A stretch of 64,000 bases of DNA from Magnolia sinica (Eukaryota > Streptophyta > Magnoliopsida > Magnoliales > Magnoliaceae), in NCBI RefSeq assembly GCF_029962835.1, contig NC_080583.1, positions 65,767,158 to 65,831,157 on the forward strand. The letters are read 5' to 3'. This document shows positions 1-11,355 of the stretch, piece by piece; the first letter of the stretch is position 1, and every line of letters starts with the position of its first letter. A program made the translations under genes and the position numbers. Below the pieces are notes generated by a model. The model saw nothing but the letters and a program-made list of their open reading frames with translations, ran no database searches and was not told the DNA's origin.

Positions 1-104
1 TCATTGAATATTGCTCGAACATATGTGGCCCATCAGATGATTTTCTTCCCTGCTAGTGGTACCGATTGCTTTCTTCATGGGATACTGCTCGAGTTTTTAG
101 TCGC

Positions 105-200
105 AGATATGCGGCCCAACTGATGACATTGATGTCCTGTGAAACATATGTGGCCCATCTGATGCCATTGATGTTGTGTGAAACATATGTGGCCCATTTG
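105..200. repeat. 39-bp tandem repeat, about 2.5 units
   Basis: The motif ATATGTGGCCCATCTGATG recurs at 107, 146 and 185, a period of 39 bp. A further diverged unit (CATATGTGGCCCATCAGATGA) lies at 20-40. The units are imperfect and no function is evident. Confidence 0.75.
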
Positions 201-1112
201 CTCAAAAATCATATTTTCTCTTCGAATAGTGATTATCCATTTCTATATCTTCATCATTGTCATTCTTTACCACTACTTGTTCATCTTTTTCTTCTTCTTC
301 TTCTTTCATTATCAATGTGATTCTGAATAGGACTTCAAATTTATTAGACTGTTAGGGAATGTTAGCATCATGTGGCCCACCAAGCAGGCAAATTTTTTTT
401 TAGGCAGGGGCTGCCGAGTGTGGCTGTGATAGTCGGACATCGATTCCTACTCTTCTCCTTCATGTGGGTGCAACATCTAAGCCCTTCATCAGGTTGTTAT
501 GTGTTGTTGGTGAAAAACCAAACAACCCCTAATTTTCTTGTGGGCAGAGTAGGACTCGAAACTGCAGAATCGCCATTGCATTTTTCGACGATCTGTTGGC
601 TGGAAAATCTGATTGTTGATCATGCATGGAGTCATATCCAAGTGGGGCCTACCTGGCTACCAAGGAATTTAACAACAATAGATAACAACTTGTAATCGGA
701 AGCTTGTTTAAGCAATGTAGTATCCCAAAGACTTGAAATTGAAAGGCTATGCTTGGATGTGCGACTGAATCGAATCATAATGTTCAGTTAAATTATGTAA
801 CGACCACTACTAATCATGCTTCTTCCTATTCCTAATAAATAACTACCGTAGTTATTCAGTTTAGGAGGTCTTCCCAAAACAAAATTGAATTTTGTTCTTA
901 TTGCCATCATAAACGAACTTACTACTTGTTATTTGGTGTCTGTGGGGGTGGTGAATCTAATAGATGGTATCGTCATTCTCTCTGTTTCTTCCTTGTAAAA
1001 GTGAAAGTTTCACCCCCATTTAATCTTGATCATGGCATGATGATTAGTGGGTCTTTCCACTCAGTCATGGTACATGGGTCTATCTTAATGGGCCAGTCTG
1101 CCCACTAGGATT

Positions 1113-1222
1113 TATTGTGCAGTTGCTGATTATGATCAATTGAGAGGTGTATTATATACTTTCATACATTGAAAGTTTGGTGTATGCACCAATCTATTGT
1201 GCAGTTGCTGATTATGATCAAT
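1113..1222. repeat. 28-bp direct repeat pair
   Basis: The 28-bp segments at 1113-1140 and 1195-1222 are identical (they begin TATTGTGCAGTTGC), 82 bp apart start to start. The spacer holds a small inverted repeat (CATTGAAAG...). It could be a footprint of a lost insertion or a local duplication. Confidence 0.7.
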
Positions 1223-2001
1223 CGACAGGGCTTATCTTAGCCATAATTCTTTTTTACTCAATCCAAATCTAAGACGATCCTCTAAAAATGTCAAGATTTC
1301 TTATTATATTCTAGGATAATTTTTTTAAACTTAACATAATTTTGTATGCCATCTGTCTGAATATAGAAATGATTTGATTAATAATTATATTCCCAATGTG
1401 GATGCCACACATGTAAGTAACCAAATTCAATTGATGGAGGCATTTTATTTTATTAACACAACACGTGTGATGTTTGATTAACATTCTTATAAGAAAAAAG
1501 GGTTAGGAATGTTATAAAGTAGATCACTTGTGACTCTTTCATTATCTCAATGCTTTGCATTGTACATGTTCTTGGTGAGGTCTTCCTCTCAGACGTATGA
1601 AACCCATAGATTTCGTTCCCCATAATGTCTCTCTTGATCTGTTGGGCAACATAATCTGATGGTATTTACAGACCATTTTGATCAGTCAGAATAGGACCAT
1701 ATGAAAATTAATACTGAAGATATAATTATGTATAATGAACAATTTCTATCTCTTGTTTTGATCAACTCTATGGGACCTGCTATTTGAAAATGAATTATTT
1801 ATTAGTGAAATTGTGTTACATATAGGATTTGTAAAATCAATAGATAGTTTGAAGAAATGTATATATCGAAGGACATTTACTGTACATCCAGATATGAAAT
1901 TGGTATTTGATATTGTGTGGTAGATGCTTACTCAGTTTCATTCAGTGTGTTGTATAAGAAATAATCATAACATGGAGGGACATTGATGGACAAAAGAGGA
2001 A

Positions 2002-3338
2002 ATGGCTGCTTTTGCAGCTATACTTGCTGCAGCAACAACAACTATTGCAGTGGGAGAATATTACAGTAATTACTTATTTAGGACACCCTCAAGATTTGGG
2101 GACTATGAAAGAAGCAGGATAATAAATGGGATAATTAGAGCGGGTGACAATGAGTGTGTTGCACAACTCAGAATGAACAAAGCCACATTCTTCAATCTAT
2201 GCTCGTTTCTCAATGATAGAAATCTCTTTCTTGATGGGAAACATGTTTGTATGGAAGAACAACTTGTCATGTTCCTTCATAAAGTAGGGAATAATGTGAG
2301 AAACCGTGTCATCAGGCATCGGTTTATAAGATCTGGAGAAACCGTAAGTCGATATTTTAGTAAAGCTTTGGATGCTATTGTTGGACTATATCCGGAGTTT
2401 GTAAAACTCCCACGTGCGGAAACACCTATCGAGATTCTAGTCAATCCTAATTGGAGCATGTACTTTCATGTATGCTCAATTGTAATCATATTATGCAACA
2501 TCTAGTCTTGTAATAACATTTTTATCTATTTTTTTGCTAATAATGCATGTTGAAATTAGGACTGTATTGGTGCAATTGATGGCACCCATGTACCCACCTA
2601 TGTGCCTGCATTGGAAGGTGCAACCCACCTTAACAAAAAAGGGGTCCTCTCTCAGAACGTAATGGCCGCGTGTACATTTGATCTGATGTTCGTATATGTG
2701 CTCGCCAGATGGGAGGGATCTGCCTCTGACACACGCGTCTTATATAATGCATTGACATATTCCACTGATCGTTTTACTATCCCCGAGGGTATTTCACGTA
2801 TAAATATATGATGGAGCATTTTTATAGGATGATTTCTAACTTTATTTATATTGATAATTACTCATAATTAATTGTAGGTAAATGCTACGTAGTTGATGCT
2901 GGTTACGCTTCACCTGGATTTATGGCTCCTTACCGCGCTGTACGGTACCACCTCAATGAATACCGTATGAGCCGCAATCTTTCGAACAAGAAAGAACTTT
3001 TCAACTACTGATATGCTCAATTATGAAATGTTATTGAGTAGATATTTGGAGTACTTAAAGCTCGGTTTCCGATCCTCAAATCAGCTCCACCATACAATCT
3101 TCTAACACAAGTGAAGATAGTGATCGCATGTTGTGTGCTACACAACTTTATTCGTTTATTTAGAGGAGATAGTTTAATCGAAGATGAAGTCACCTCAACG
3201 GATGTAATGGAGAGTATAGATCTGTCACCATATGAGGTTAATGTCACACAACGTGAAAAGGACGAATGGGCGACATTTCGAGACAATATTGCTTCGAGGA
3301 TGTGGAATGAATCTCATCTTGTGAGTCATAGCGTATGA
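2002..3338 (+). pseudogene. PIF/Harbinger DDE transposase, three exons, disrupted
   Basis: Three exons can be read: 2002-2469, 2560-2788 and 2878-3338, with GT-AG introns at 2470-2559 and 2789-2877 that keep frame. The product would be about 385 residues, near the usual size for plant Harbinger nucleases (HARBI1-like, DDE_Tnp_4). The acidic triad is visible. The first Asp is in AIDGTHV (codon 2578-2580), at the start of exon 2. The second is in SDTRVL (2728-2730). The Glu is in NVIE (3036-3038), followed by IFGVLKARFPIL. Stops TGA at 3009, TGA at 3024 and TAG at 3039 flank the catalytic Glu. The two TGAs fit CGA-to-TGA changes in the family motif. The N-terminal ATG at 2002 is the first in frame. 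It is dead as a catalyst but well preserved elsewhere. Confidence 0.88.
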
Positions 3339-3615
3339 TAATCGCATGCTAAATTGTCATTTTGTAGTAGGTAATAGAAATATGTGATTCTAATCTCAGT
3401 TATCTACAAGCATGTGTCAAGATTATCATCATTTAGGATGTCTGAAAATATGATTATCCTCCCCTTCAACTTTTATATCATGTTTGACATGTGTGTTTCT
3501 CCCTTCATCTTAGTGAAAATTTTTCCTTTATTATATGACTTGTATGCAAGGATGCAATGCTTATTAAATATGTTCATATCACTATTTGAAGATAATTGAA
3601 GTTAGTGACGGGGAA

Positions 3616-4783
3616 ATGTCACCAAACAAACGAAACAACCAATCCACCCCAACAAAACAAATCGGTCAAGACCCATGTGTTACACCACGAAGGACACCGA
3701 GGAAATATAAATTAAAATCACTTGATGAAAATGGATTGTCAAGTGGTGTAATGCGCTGAACAGATGAAATGGATGACTACCTTATTGATACGCTGATGGA
3801 TGTTGTTACAAATGACAGTAAGAGTGCCAATGGATTTAAGAAGGAGACCTACAAAATAGTCGTGAAAATTATGAGGAGTGCAATAGGGATATCAGTTCAA
3901 GATAAACATGTTGGGAATCACCTACGCACATTGAAGAGGCTGTATTTCGAGGTTTGGGACTCCCTGAACGCTAGTGGGTTTGGATGGGACGATGACTTGA
4001 AGATAGTGACCGCTCTGGACGAGGTTTGGGAGTATTACATATGGGTGAGACTATTTTCAATTAAAATTTTGTATAACTTTAGCAATTATGTTTCTTTTAA
4101 AATTGTACGCATCTTCTCGTGTATGTTTACTTATATCGATTTTTCTTCGTTGTTGTCAATAGTCACATCCTTATGCACAACATATTCAAGGGAAAACGGT
4201 GCGAAGGTAGGATGACATAAAATACTTACTCAGTAATAATCGAGTAATTGGATTACGTGCTTCCATAGGAAACATGCGTAGTACTCAGCCATCGAGAAGG
4301 TTTAAGGATCCTGATATGTCACCGACACTGTTAGTTGATCTGAATGACGATACTCTTATGTTATCGAGTGGCGATATAGGGGACAGTGCGCTTAACATCC
4401 AGTGGTCATATCAAAGTCGTGATAGTGCTCAAATTACAAACCGAAGTCCAACTGTGAATGGGAATAACTCGGTCAACACAGGTAAAACATCCAATTTAAG
4501 GAAGAGAGCAAGAATGAATCTCCCTTATGATATCATAAGCAAAGGAATGAGTGACGTTGCTAAAGCTGTAAAGTCACTAGCTATTACCATACACCAAGGG
4601 AAGGACATGGTACGTATGTCGCAGATTGTACCAGCTCTGGAGTAAATTGAGGGCCTCTCATGTCATGAGATCCTGCGTGCAACAAGAATACTATCGAAAG
4701 ATGAACAACAATCTGCTTCATTCCTTTCTCTCCCTGAGCATAGGAGGTTGGAGTTTGTGTTGATGCTGCTTTCTCCAGATTAG
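3616..4783 (+). pseudogene. Harbinger accessory Myb/SANT-like protein, disrupted
   Basis: Starts at ATG 3616 with a basic leader (SPNKRNNQSTPTKQ...), followed by a Myb/SANT-like domain: DEMDDYLIDTLMDVV near residue 50, then HVGNHLRTLKRLYFEVWDSL, then SGFGWDDDLKIVTALDEVWEYYIW. A GT-AG intron (4045-4162) sits exactly where the domain continues with SHPYAQHIQGKTVRR. In-frame stops are TGA 3757-3759 (replacing the Trp that normally opens the domain), TAG 4208-4210 (a Trp-to-stop position) and TAA 4643-4645. The reading frame then continues to TAG 4781-4783 with a C-terminal helix (LSLPEHRRLEFVLMLLS). This is the PIF/Harbinger partner protein that binds DNA and the transposase. About 350 residues if unbroken. 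Confidence 0.83.
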
Positions 4784-5111
4784 TCATCCGACTGAGCGAA
4801 GTGCCCTCACTTGACCGTATGGGTTTATGTTTTCTTTGGCTGGTCAGCCAAGTGGTTTTTGGACAAAACTTTTTTCTGCGGTAGTGCTAGTTGTGTTGAC
4901 TAGCTGGATTAATGTAGGTTATTTTAGATGATATCTTTTTTCTTTTTTAGATTCTAATATGTATTTAATGATCCATCCTTTGATGCCTGTTTACCTACAT
5001 TACCTGTTTTTAATCTGCTGAAAATTTTGTTTTAATTATGACTATGCTGCTCATATTTGCACTCTGTATAGGATAACTACACAGATTTAACACTTTCAGT
5101 CATCACTTCAG
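4784..5111. other. Noncoding tail of the Harbinger-like remnant
   Basis: No gene. T-rich sequence between the end of the Myb-like pseudogene and the Sirevirus target site. It probably continues without a break at 51116 in the pre-insertion allele. Confidence 0.5.
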
Positions 5112-5116
5112 GTATG
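5112..5116. repeat. Target-site duplication GTATG, left copy
   Basis: GTATG directly before the TGTAAGTG start of the Sirevirus 5' LTR. The same five bases follow the 3' LTR at 51111-51115. This defines the outer insertion exactly. Confidence 0.93.
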
Positions 5117-7079
5117 TGTAAGTGTTATGGTTTCTAGCTTCTATGATTATCAAATTTTGTAGTGCCAAAACTTCTTGGAATCTGTGTCTTGTGTAGCGCA
5201 TCTACATATTCAAGACTGTGCATCACATGTACAAGAACTAAGGTCTTTACTTCAAGAACTTCAAAAGTAAGATTACTTGTTCATGATTCAAGTACATCGC
5301 CAAGTGTTTCAAGCTTCAAAGTTCAAGTTTTCAAAAGCTTCGTCCAAGTTAAGACAAAGTTCCTATACTTTGAACCTCAAGCTCAAGCTTCAATGTATTA
5401 CAAATTCAAGCTTTAGAAGTCTCGAGTTCAAGCTTCTACATATGTCAAGATCTCAAGCTTCATGAACTTCAAAGAACAATTATTAACTGAAGCAAAAGAA
5501 GATTCAATGTTCATACATCATGTATAAGGTATGAATGACCCTAGATTGACCATAGGGTAGGTCATTTTGAATACATAATTTAATTGGGTCATTTTATAAG
5601 TGCATAGACTGTTTCTCGACTAGTCTTGGACTATGTTCGACTAGTCCTAGCACTAGCTCGACCAATCCAAGAATTCCTCGACCAGTCCTAAGTTTGTTAC
5701 TAATTTTTGAGAATTTTTGTTATTTCCTCGACCAGTCCTGGAGATTGCTCGACCGATCGTGTGAACAGTGCTCGACCTGTGCTCGACCAGTCCTGCAGGC
5801 TTGACTCAAAGTGCAGCAACTAAATTGGGTCCCACACGACCAGTCGTGGACAGGACTCGACCGGTCGTGAAGGCCACTCGACTGGTCGAGCAGGCCCTAC
5901 GACCAGTCATGGAACGGCCTTATCTTAACGTGCCCAAATTTTTAAAAGTTTGTTAGTCCTATGACCAGTCATGCTGACCTCAGGACCAGTTGAAGGTGCG
6001 ATTTCTACACTTATTAATAGAGCACGAATTTCAGAGTTTGATATTTAATTCAAGCAAAATCAATACGCCGCTCTAAGAGATAAGTTAGTGATATTCTTAA
6101 GCTATTTAGTGCTCATTTTATATTCTCTTTAATTAGCTTTCTTTGCATTTGATTTTGTATTCTACATTCTAATTTTATTTGAAAGAGGGATTGAAGTATT
6201 CCCATTTCTTGGAATCAAAATCAAATTAAGCTAGCCCGAGGTGATTTAATCTAAAATCAATTTAGAACCTAGAACCATTTCATAAGTGAGTGTGGACATT
6301 GAACTTCTACGTTGAACTTCTACTCCGATTTGGTTCTACCGGGCTACATCAAAAGGGGAATATCCAGATAAGTATTTTATATTTTTATAAATTCTTTTCT
6401 TTTGGTTTTATTGAGATTCTGCCAGAAAATCTCTTTCTTTTGGTTTGTCTGAGGTGATCCAGAAAACTCAGAGTGTGGAGTTTTTTGAATTGTGTAAGCC
6501 CACTTGAAAGACACAATTGTGAAGGTTTTAGGTGAACCTTGAAAAAACTATTTCATAGTAAATGCTAATATCCACTGTGTGAGGATATTAGGAGTGGAGT
6601 AATCGTGTGGCTATTTTTCCAAACAGTTGGTGTACACACAAACGAGCCACTATAATTTCTGATCTTGTGGTGATTGATTGATTATTTCATTTTTTAAATG
6701 TTGTAATTTCCCTTTATACATTTGTGGAGAATGTTGTAATTTCTTTTATGCAAGTGTGGAAATGTTGTAATAGCTTAGTTTTTTTCCTTGTTATTTTATT
6801 TTTATTCCTCTGTATCGGTTTGAGTTTTTGATACACAGACCGTTCTAGGAATCAGGTTGTCCTACTATAAACCTTTGGTTTTTGGTGTAAAGTTGTCCTT
6901 AGAACAACATCTGTATCAACCTCTCAATACTTGTACATTTGAGGTTGTTATTCTTTTCAGCATTGTGGAATTGTTTATGCGCTATCTCTAATTATTTGTT
7001 TAAATTCTGCTGTTAATTTTTTAATTTGGCATAGTCCTATTCACCCCACCCCCCTAGGACTCTTAGCTCGGCCTTTTCA
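5117..7079 (+). repeat. Sirevirus 5' LTR (1963 bp)
   Basis: Begins TGTAAGTG and ends CTCGGCCTTTTCA, matching the 3' LTR at 49149-51110 over its length at roughly 95% by eye. From 5246 to 5470 it is dense in TTCAAG/CTTCAAG words. From about 5620 to 6000 it holds the CGACTAGTC/CGACCGGTCG palindrome cluster. The TATA position reads TATTAATA at 6012-6019, a weakened version of TATAAATA in the other LTR. The C-run near the right end is short here and expanded in the 3' LTR. Confidence 0.93.
5620..6019 (+). promoter_or_regulatory. Sirevirus palindrome cluster and degraded TATA box
   Basis: Repeated palindromic words: CGACTAGTC near 5617 and 5638, CACGACCAGTCGTG at 5835-5848, CGACCGGTCG at 5858-5867, then CGACTGGTCG and further partial copies to 6000. 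They end just upstream of TATTAATA (6012-6019), where the 3' LTR has TATAAATA. Clustered palindromes before the core promoter are a recorded hallmark of Sirevirus LTRs. A role as transcription-factor or chromatin binding sites is inference. Confidence 0.7.
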
Positions 7080-7095
7080 AGCGGTATCAGATCCT
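7080..7095 (+). other. Sirevirus primer-binding site
   Basis: One base after the LTR the sequence reads GCGGTATCAGATCC, close to the TGGTATCAGAGC complement of initiator tRNA-Met used by most plant copia and gypsy elements. Two or three mismatches suggest decay. Confidence 0.7.
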
Positions 7096-7163
7096 AATAG
7101 CTCGTTTTAATTATTATTCTTTTTGGATTTGTTTCCTGAGCTAATCGATCTGAGCTATTTGAG

Positions 7164-8179
7164 ATGTCAAATTTTGATAGCCTTTCAGTCACTAGGCCTC
7201 CACCATTTAATAGCTCCAATTATGCCTATTGGAAAGCCAGAATGAGGATTTTCTTAAAATCCATGGATGAGAGCGTGTGGCAAGCCACAGTGACTAATTG
7301 GACCCCTCCTACCACTGAAGTAACTGGTATTGACGGATCCAAATCTATGAAAGTCACACCTTATTTTTCTTAGACCACTCTTTAGAAAAGTGAGAGTAAT
7401 GTCAATGCAAAGGCCCTAAATGTAATCACTTGCACACTATCACCGGATGAATTCGAGAGAATTATATCCTGTGATACTGTAAAGCAAGCCTAGGATATTT
7501 TAGAAATGACACACGAGAGAACAACAATTGTCAAGAAATCTAAAGTTCAAATCCTCACAACTAAATTTGAGAAAATACGTATGAAAGAAAATAAAACTTT
7601 CATGGACTTCTATATAAGATTGAATGACATTGTGAACTCTATGTGGGGTCTCGGTGATAGAATCCCAGAAAGTAAAGTCTGTGCAAAGATACTACGCTCA
7701 GTCCCTAAATGGTTCAATTCAAAGGTAACTGCGATCCAGGAACTTCGTGATACGGATAATATGAGGGTTGAAGAATTAGTTGGCTCATTACAAACTTATG
7801 AGTTAACTTTTAAAGCTCCTAAAGGTAAATCTATCGTCCTTAAATCTTCTAAATGTATTTCTCAAGAAAATAGTAATAATTCTGATTTAGAAAATTCTGA
7901 AGATGATATGGCCCTTTTAGCTAAAAAGTTTTATAAGATTTTCAAAAGTAAAAAGAAGGTAAATTTCTAAAAACCTAATGAAAAGAAAAAATATAAATCT
8001 AAAACTTGAAAATCTTTAAAAGACAGTCAGTGTTACAACTGTCATGAATATGGGCATTTAGCGAATAAGTGTCATAAAAAGGATGAACCTAAAAAGAAAG
8101 GAATGTTGGCTACTTGGGATGAATCTTCTAGCTCTGAAGCCTCTTTTGAATCAGAAGATTCTGAAACCAAGTCGGTTTA
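7164..8179 (+). pseudogene. Sirevirus gag, N-terminal part
   Basis: Starts at ATG 7164 (MSNFDSLSVTRPPPFNSSNY, then YWKARMRIFLKSMDESVW), the usual start of Sirevirus gag. It continues in one frame through the UBN2/gag core (FEKIRMKENKTFMDFYIRLNDIVN, LRSVPKWFNSKVTAIQE) to a CCHC zinc knuckle, CYNCHEYGHLANKC, near 8032-8073. Stops occur at 7371 and at several later codons before 7506, plus two between 7968 and 8010. They look like Gln, Arg or Trp codons turned to stops. A solo LTR interrupts the frame at 8180, and the coiled-coil tail resumes at 11356. Confidence 0.87.
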
Positions 8180-11100
8180 CGTAACGTCTCGTAAAAATAC
8201 GTACAAAGACCCGAGTACCACCTCAGGTAGAAATCACACAGGACCAAATCCTTTAGAAATTAGGCGGGAATTAACTAGTGCTAAACTAGCTAATCTGTGA
8301 AATTAGCACTAATCACTTTAAATATGATCTGCAAGACCCAAACCATGCAGAATCATTACTGCCGCATTACCTTAAAACTTAAGGTCAATCTCAAGTCCCG
8401 GGTGCTCTAGGGAGCGCTTCGAAACTCCTTATCGGACCTGGACCGCACGTCAAAAGTCCGGTAACTGCGAAACTATACGAATATGACCGCCTCGTTGGGT
8501 TTGACAACCAATCTAGAAATCAAGTCCTAATAGTATCTATAAACGCACAACTTGAGCTCGGAGCGAAGTGTGTGAGAAATGCGAATATCTTTAGGAATTA
8601 AACTGAACTTAAGTGAATTGAGTCGATTCTCCTGCAGGCCAAATCTAAGGATTCTGACTGTTAGAATTTGACCCAATTATACCCTTGGATCAGAGAAAAT
8701 TTCCAACACATGTCAGTGTACTTGTGACCCTGATCGAGTACTGGTGACCGTTGAACTGAAACTGGTCCGCCACGGTCGATCTGTAAATCCAATCGGACCG
8801 AAAACTCAGATTGAGCTAGATCTAATGTCAGGGAGCTTAAGTCCGACCGCACGCAGAAGAAGGGCCATCAGAAGTGCTCCGTTGGGCTGAAACAGATGCC
8901 CTTTGGATATAACCTAAGTATACCTTAGCCTTGGGGCCATTTCCATCAGACCTGGGCCTACATAAAGGCCTTGAACCCTCTCTCTCTCATATCATACGAA
9001 TTTGGAAAACCTTAGGAGAGAGAAGAGAGAAAAGAGAAGGAAAGAGAGAGGAAGTGAGAGAGGGTACTGGCGTTTGTTCTTGGGATTTAATCCTACCACT
9101 CCACACGCTTATCTATCACATCTGTAGGGATATTCTGGCGTTTTTGACAGCGCACTTAGGTAAGAAAACCTAACCTTAATCTATTTTAGGGTATCATATA
9201 GTGTTAGTGGTGAAATAGCTAACTTATTTCGTACTGTAGGTTGCCGTTGTACCGTAGACAAAGACTCGGTACACAAACTAAGTTCGATACTTTTTTACCG
9301 GCGTAAGGTGCAGACTATAAATGTTTAGGTTATGGTTTTCAAGGCTTTCAATGCCAGTAATGATTTATGACTGGCTTGATTGCTATCACATGTGCTTAGA
9401 TACGAGGGTTTCCGTATAATACACATATATGTGAACTATGTTGATTTTAGATGCATTTCATGTGTTTGTTGAAATGTCTGAATGAGTATGGAATTATGAT
9501 TTGTGCTTGCCATGATTTCTGATTGGGAATACTTGATTGTTGTATGTATAGCAACTCCTATATGGAAGGATTTGCTATAATATGTGTTATAACTAATATA
9601 TTACATGTATGTAATATGTGTAGTCTAAGTGCTTGATAAAATGCCTGAATGAGAAAATCTTGATGTAATGTATCTAATGAGGGTATTGAGATAGGATTTT
9701 CGATCCCCTTATACGTAGTTATAGTTTCCGGTGTGAAGCCTATCTTACTAATATGTGATTATAGATGAAATGCTTATGTGTGATAACATGTGTATGATGT
9801 AGTTGTTTAAATGCTTAAGCAAGATTTATATTTACACTGGTTGTCACATGCTGTTTTGGATTATTATATATCAGCGCGATTGTTGGAATGTGAGTGGGGC
9901 TACGATGTAGTCCAGGCAATCGCTAACAGATCCTGGGTTGGTGGCTGAGGTTGTTTCGCTATACCGGACGTGTTCGACGAATCTGAGTCATACGTCGTTT
10001 GACGGCAGTGGTTAGGCCATGCGGAATACTTACGCACTCCATGTCGATCAAGTCAATGTGCGCTCATACCGATCGAGCTCGTCAAGTAACCCGATTGACC
10101 CAATGTATGTTCACCATGTATGGACGCTACTGCTTGAATCTAAGGTACCAAACTCACCAGTGGAAAATCCCTTTAACCTTGGTACCTCGATCCGCTAAGA
10201 CTCATGAGCCGGGCATGGTGGTATGGGACACCGTGGTCGAGCTGTCGGCCTACGCTGGGGTGACGAGCCTCCCCGTACTGTCCAGTGAGCAACCCAGACT
10301 CGTGAGCCGAATACGGTGGTTAGGGACACTGTATTCAAGTTGTCGGCCTACGTCTAGGTGATGAGCCATTCGTAGTGACCTCGAGCATACTTTAAGACTG
10401 CACGGAGACGATGAGTCTTTCCGTAGTAACTAGAGTCTAAACTAGGCCTACACTGATCAGGTGACAAGCCCTTTGTAGTGATCTAGAACCACAACATCGT
10501 ATGAGATTTGTTAGGACTGACGATCCTATAATGGATCATTGTTTGGGAATTGATTTAAGGGAAGTACCTTAGCTTCCCAATCCTGCTGTATGAATAAACC
10601 TAAGTAAGCAACCTGGCTAATCACGTTCATGCACCGCATTACGTGTGTATTTGGCGTATCAAGTCAAGCACTAAGGAAGTGTTTCATGCCGCGATCGTTA
10701 GATGAAGTCGCTGAAGGAGCGCAGACGAAGGCATGCATCATTATTTCATATCATTCTTGCATTAACAAGAGTACTTAGGACCTGATTATTGTATTGCGTT
10801 ATCATTACTGCTTGACTGAATTGATAACATGTTAACCTTTGCTTTATTGTTCCACTGAGTTGATCACTCACTCCCACGTTACGGGATGGTGTTTTAAACA
10901 CCAACCAGACCCTGTTGTAGTTTCAGATGATGGCACAGTCTGTGAGGCGGAGCCGGACTTTGAGGATGATGAGGAGGCATTCTCATATATGCAGTATTCA
11001 GGCTGGTTTCTATAGACCGTTCTGATAGACGGGGCTTCAGGGTTATACTTATAGTGGACCATCACTTTTTGGATATTTGTATTTTGAAACAACACTTGTA

Positions 11101-11355
11101 ACTATTTAACCTGGTAATGCGTTCATACTTTGGGGACCTACAATGATTTATATATTTTATACACTGATCACAGTCTTCCGCTTGCGTAAATTCAACTGTC
11201 CCTGGAGTATAATTTGCTGATTTAGCTTAATCTCATTCATGTTTTATGCACTAACATGGACAACATCAAATCATCATTATCTATGTTGTATAAGTGATGC
11301 GTGGGAACTCGGGAGTTGGGTACCTGCTCGACCCCCCGATTTTCAGGGTATTACA
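8180..11355 (+). mobile_element. Solo LTR of the Tekay-like family, in Sirevirus gag
   Basis: 3176 bp, collinear with the LTRs of the innermost element (25707-28883 and 36109-39284). It begins CGTAACGTCTCG (family start TGTAACGTCTCG, first base changed) and ends AGGGTATTACA. No internal gag or pol lies inside, and Sirevirus gag resumes after it, so it is a solo LTR left by LTR-LTR recombination. Flanks GTTTA and GGTAA match at only three of five positions, so its target duplication has decayed or one end shifted. The TATA region reads CCTACATAAAGG near 8953. Short ORFs within it (8661-8852, 8931-9173, 9999-10361) are not genes. Confidence 0.9.
10195..10500 (+). repeat. Repeated GTGACGAGCC block inside the LTR
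   Basis: Imperfect tandem units of roughly 60-100 bp built on GAGCCG..TGGTGGTATGGGACACCGT, GTCGGCCTACGCT and GGTGACGAGCC..CGTAGTG. Corresponding blocks lie in every LTR of this family: 27730-28020, 38130-38420 and 55690-55975 on plus, 14750-15060 and 24965-25275 on minus. Confidence 0.7.

Larger units (their letters stand above)
1..2001. other. Left flank, no supportable gene
   Basis: No convincing gene is present. Short open frames at 66-320, 372-695 and 926-1108 have low-complexity or random-looking translations with no recognisable motif. The segment is AT-rich plant intergenic DNA. It holds a small tandem repeat near the left edge and a 28-bp direct repeat near 1.1-1.2 kb, both listed separately. 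The left end of the Harbinger-like element that starts coding at 2002 must lie somewhere here, but I could not find a terminal inverted repeat. Confidence 0.6.
2002..4783 (+). mobile_element. PIF/Harbinger-like DNA transposon remnant
   Basis: Two genes typical of plant PIF/Harbinger elements lie head to tail on the plus strand: a DDE transposase (2002-3338) and a Myb/SANT-like DNA-binding protein (3616-4783). In this superfamily both proteins are needed for transposition. Both copies carry several in-frame stops, so this element is dead. Terminal inverted repeats and the TTA/TAA target duplication were not found, so the limits given are only those of the coding parts. The right end is likely displaced beyond the Sirevirus inserted at 5117. 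The viroplasmin-type ORF at 51241 may belong to the same element. Confidence 0.8.

Noticed and set aside
66-1108. Open frames at the left end as host genes
   Set aside because: Short, low-complexity or repeat-derived translations, no motif, no splice structure and no neighbour support.
7080-7095. tRNA gene near the LTR
   Set aside because: Only the primer-binding complement is present; no cloverleaf. The same holds at 24075 and 28887.
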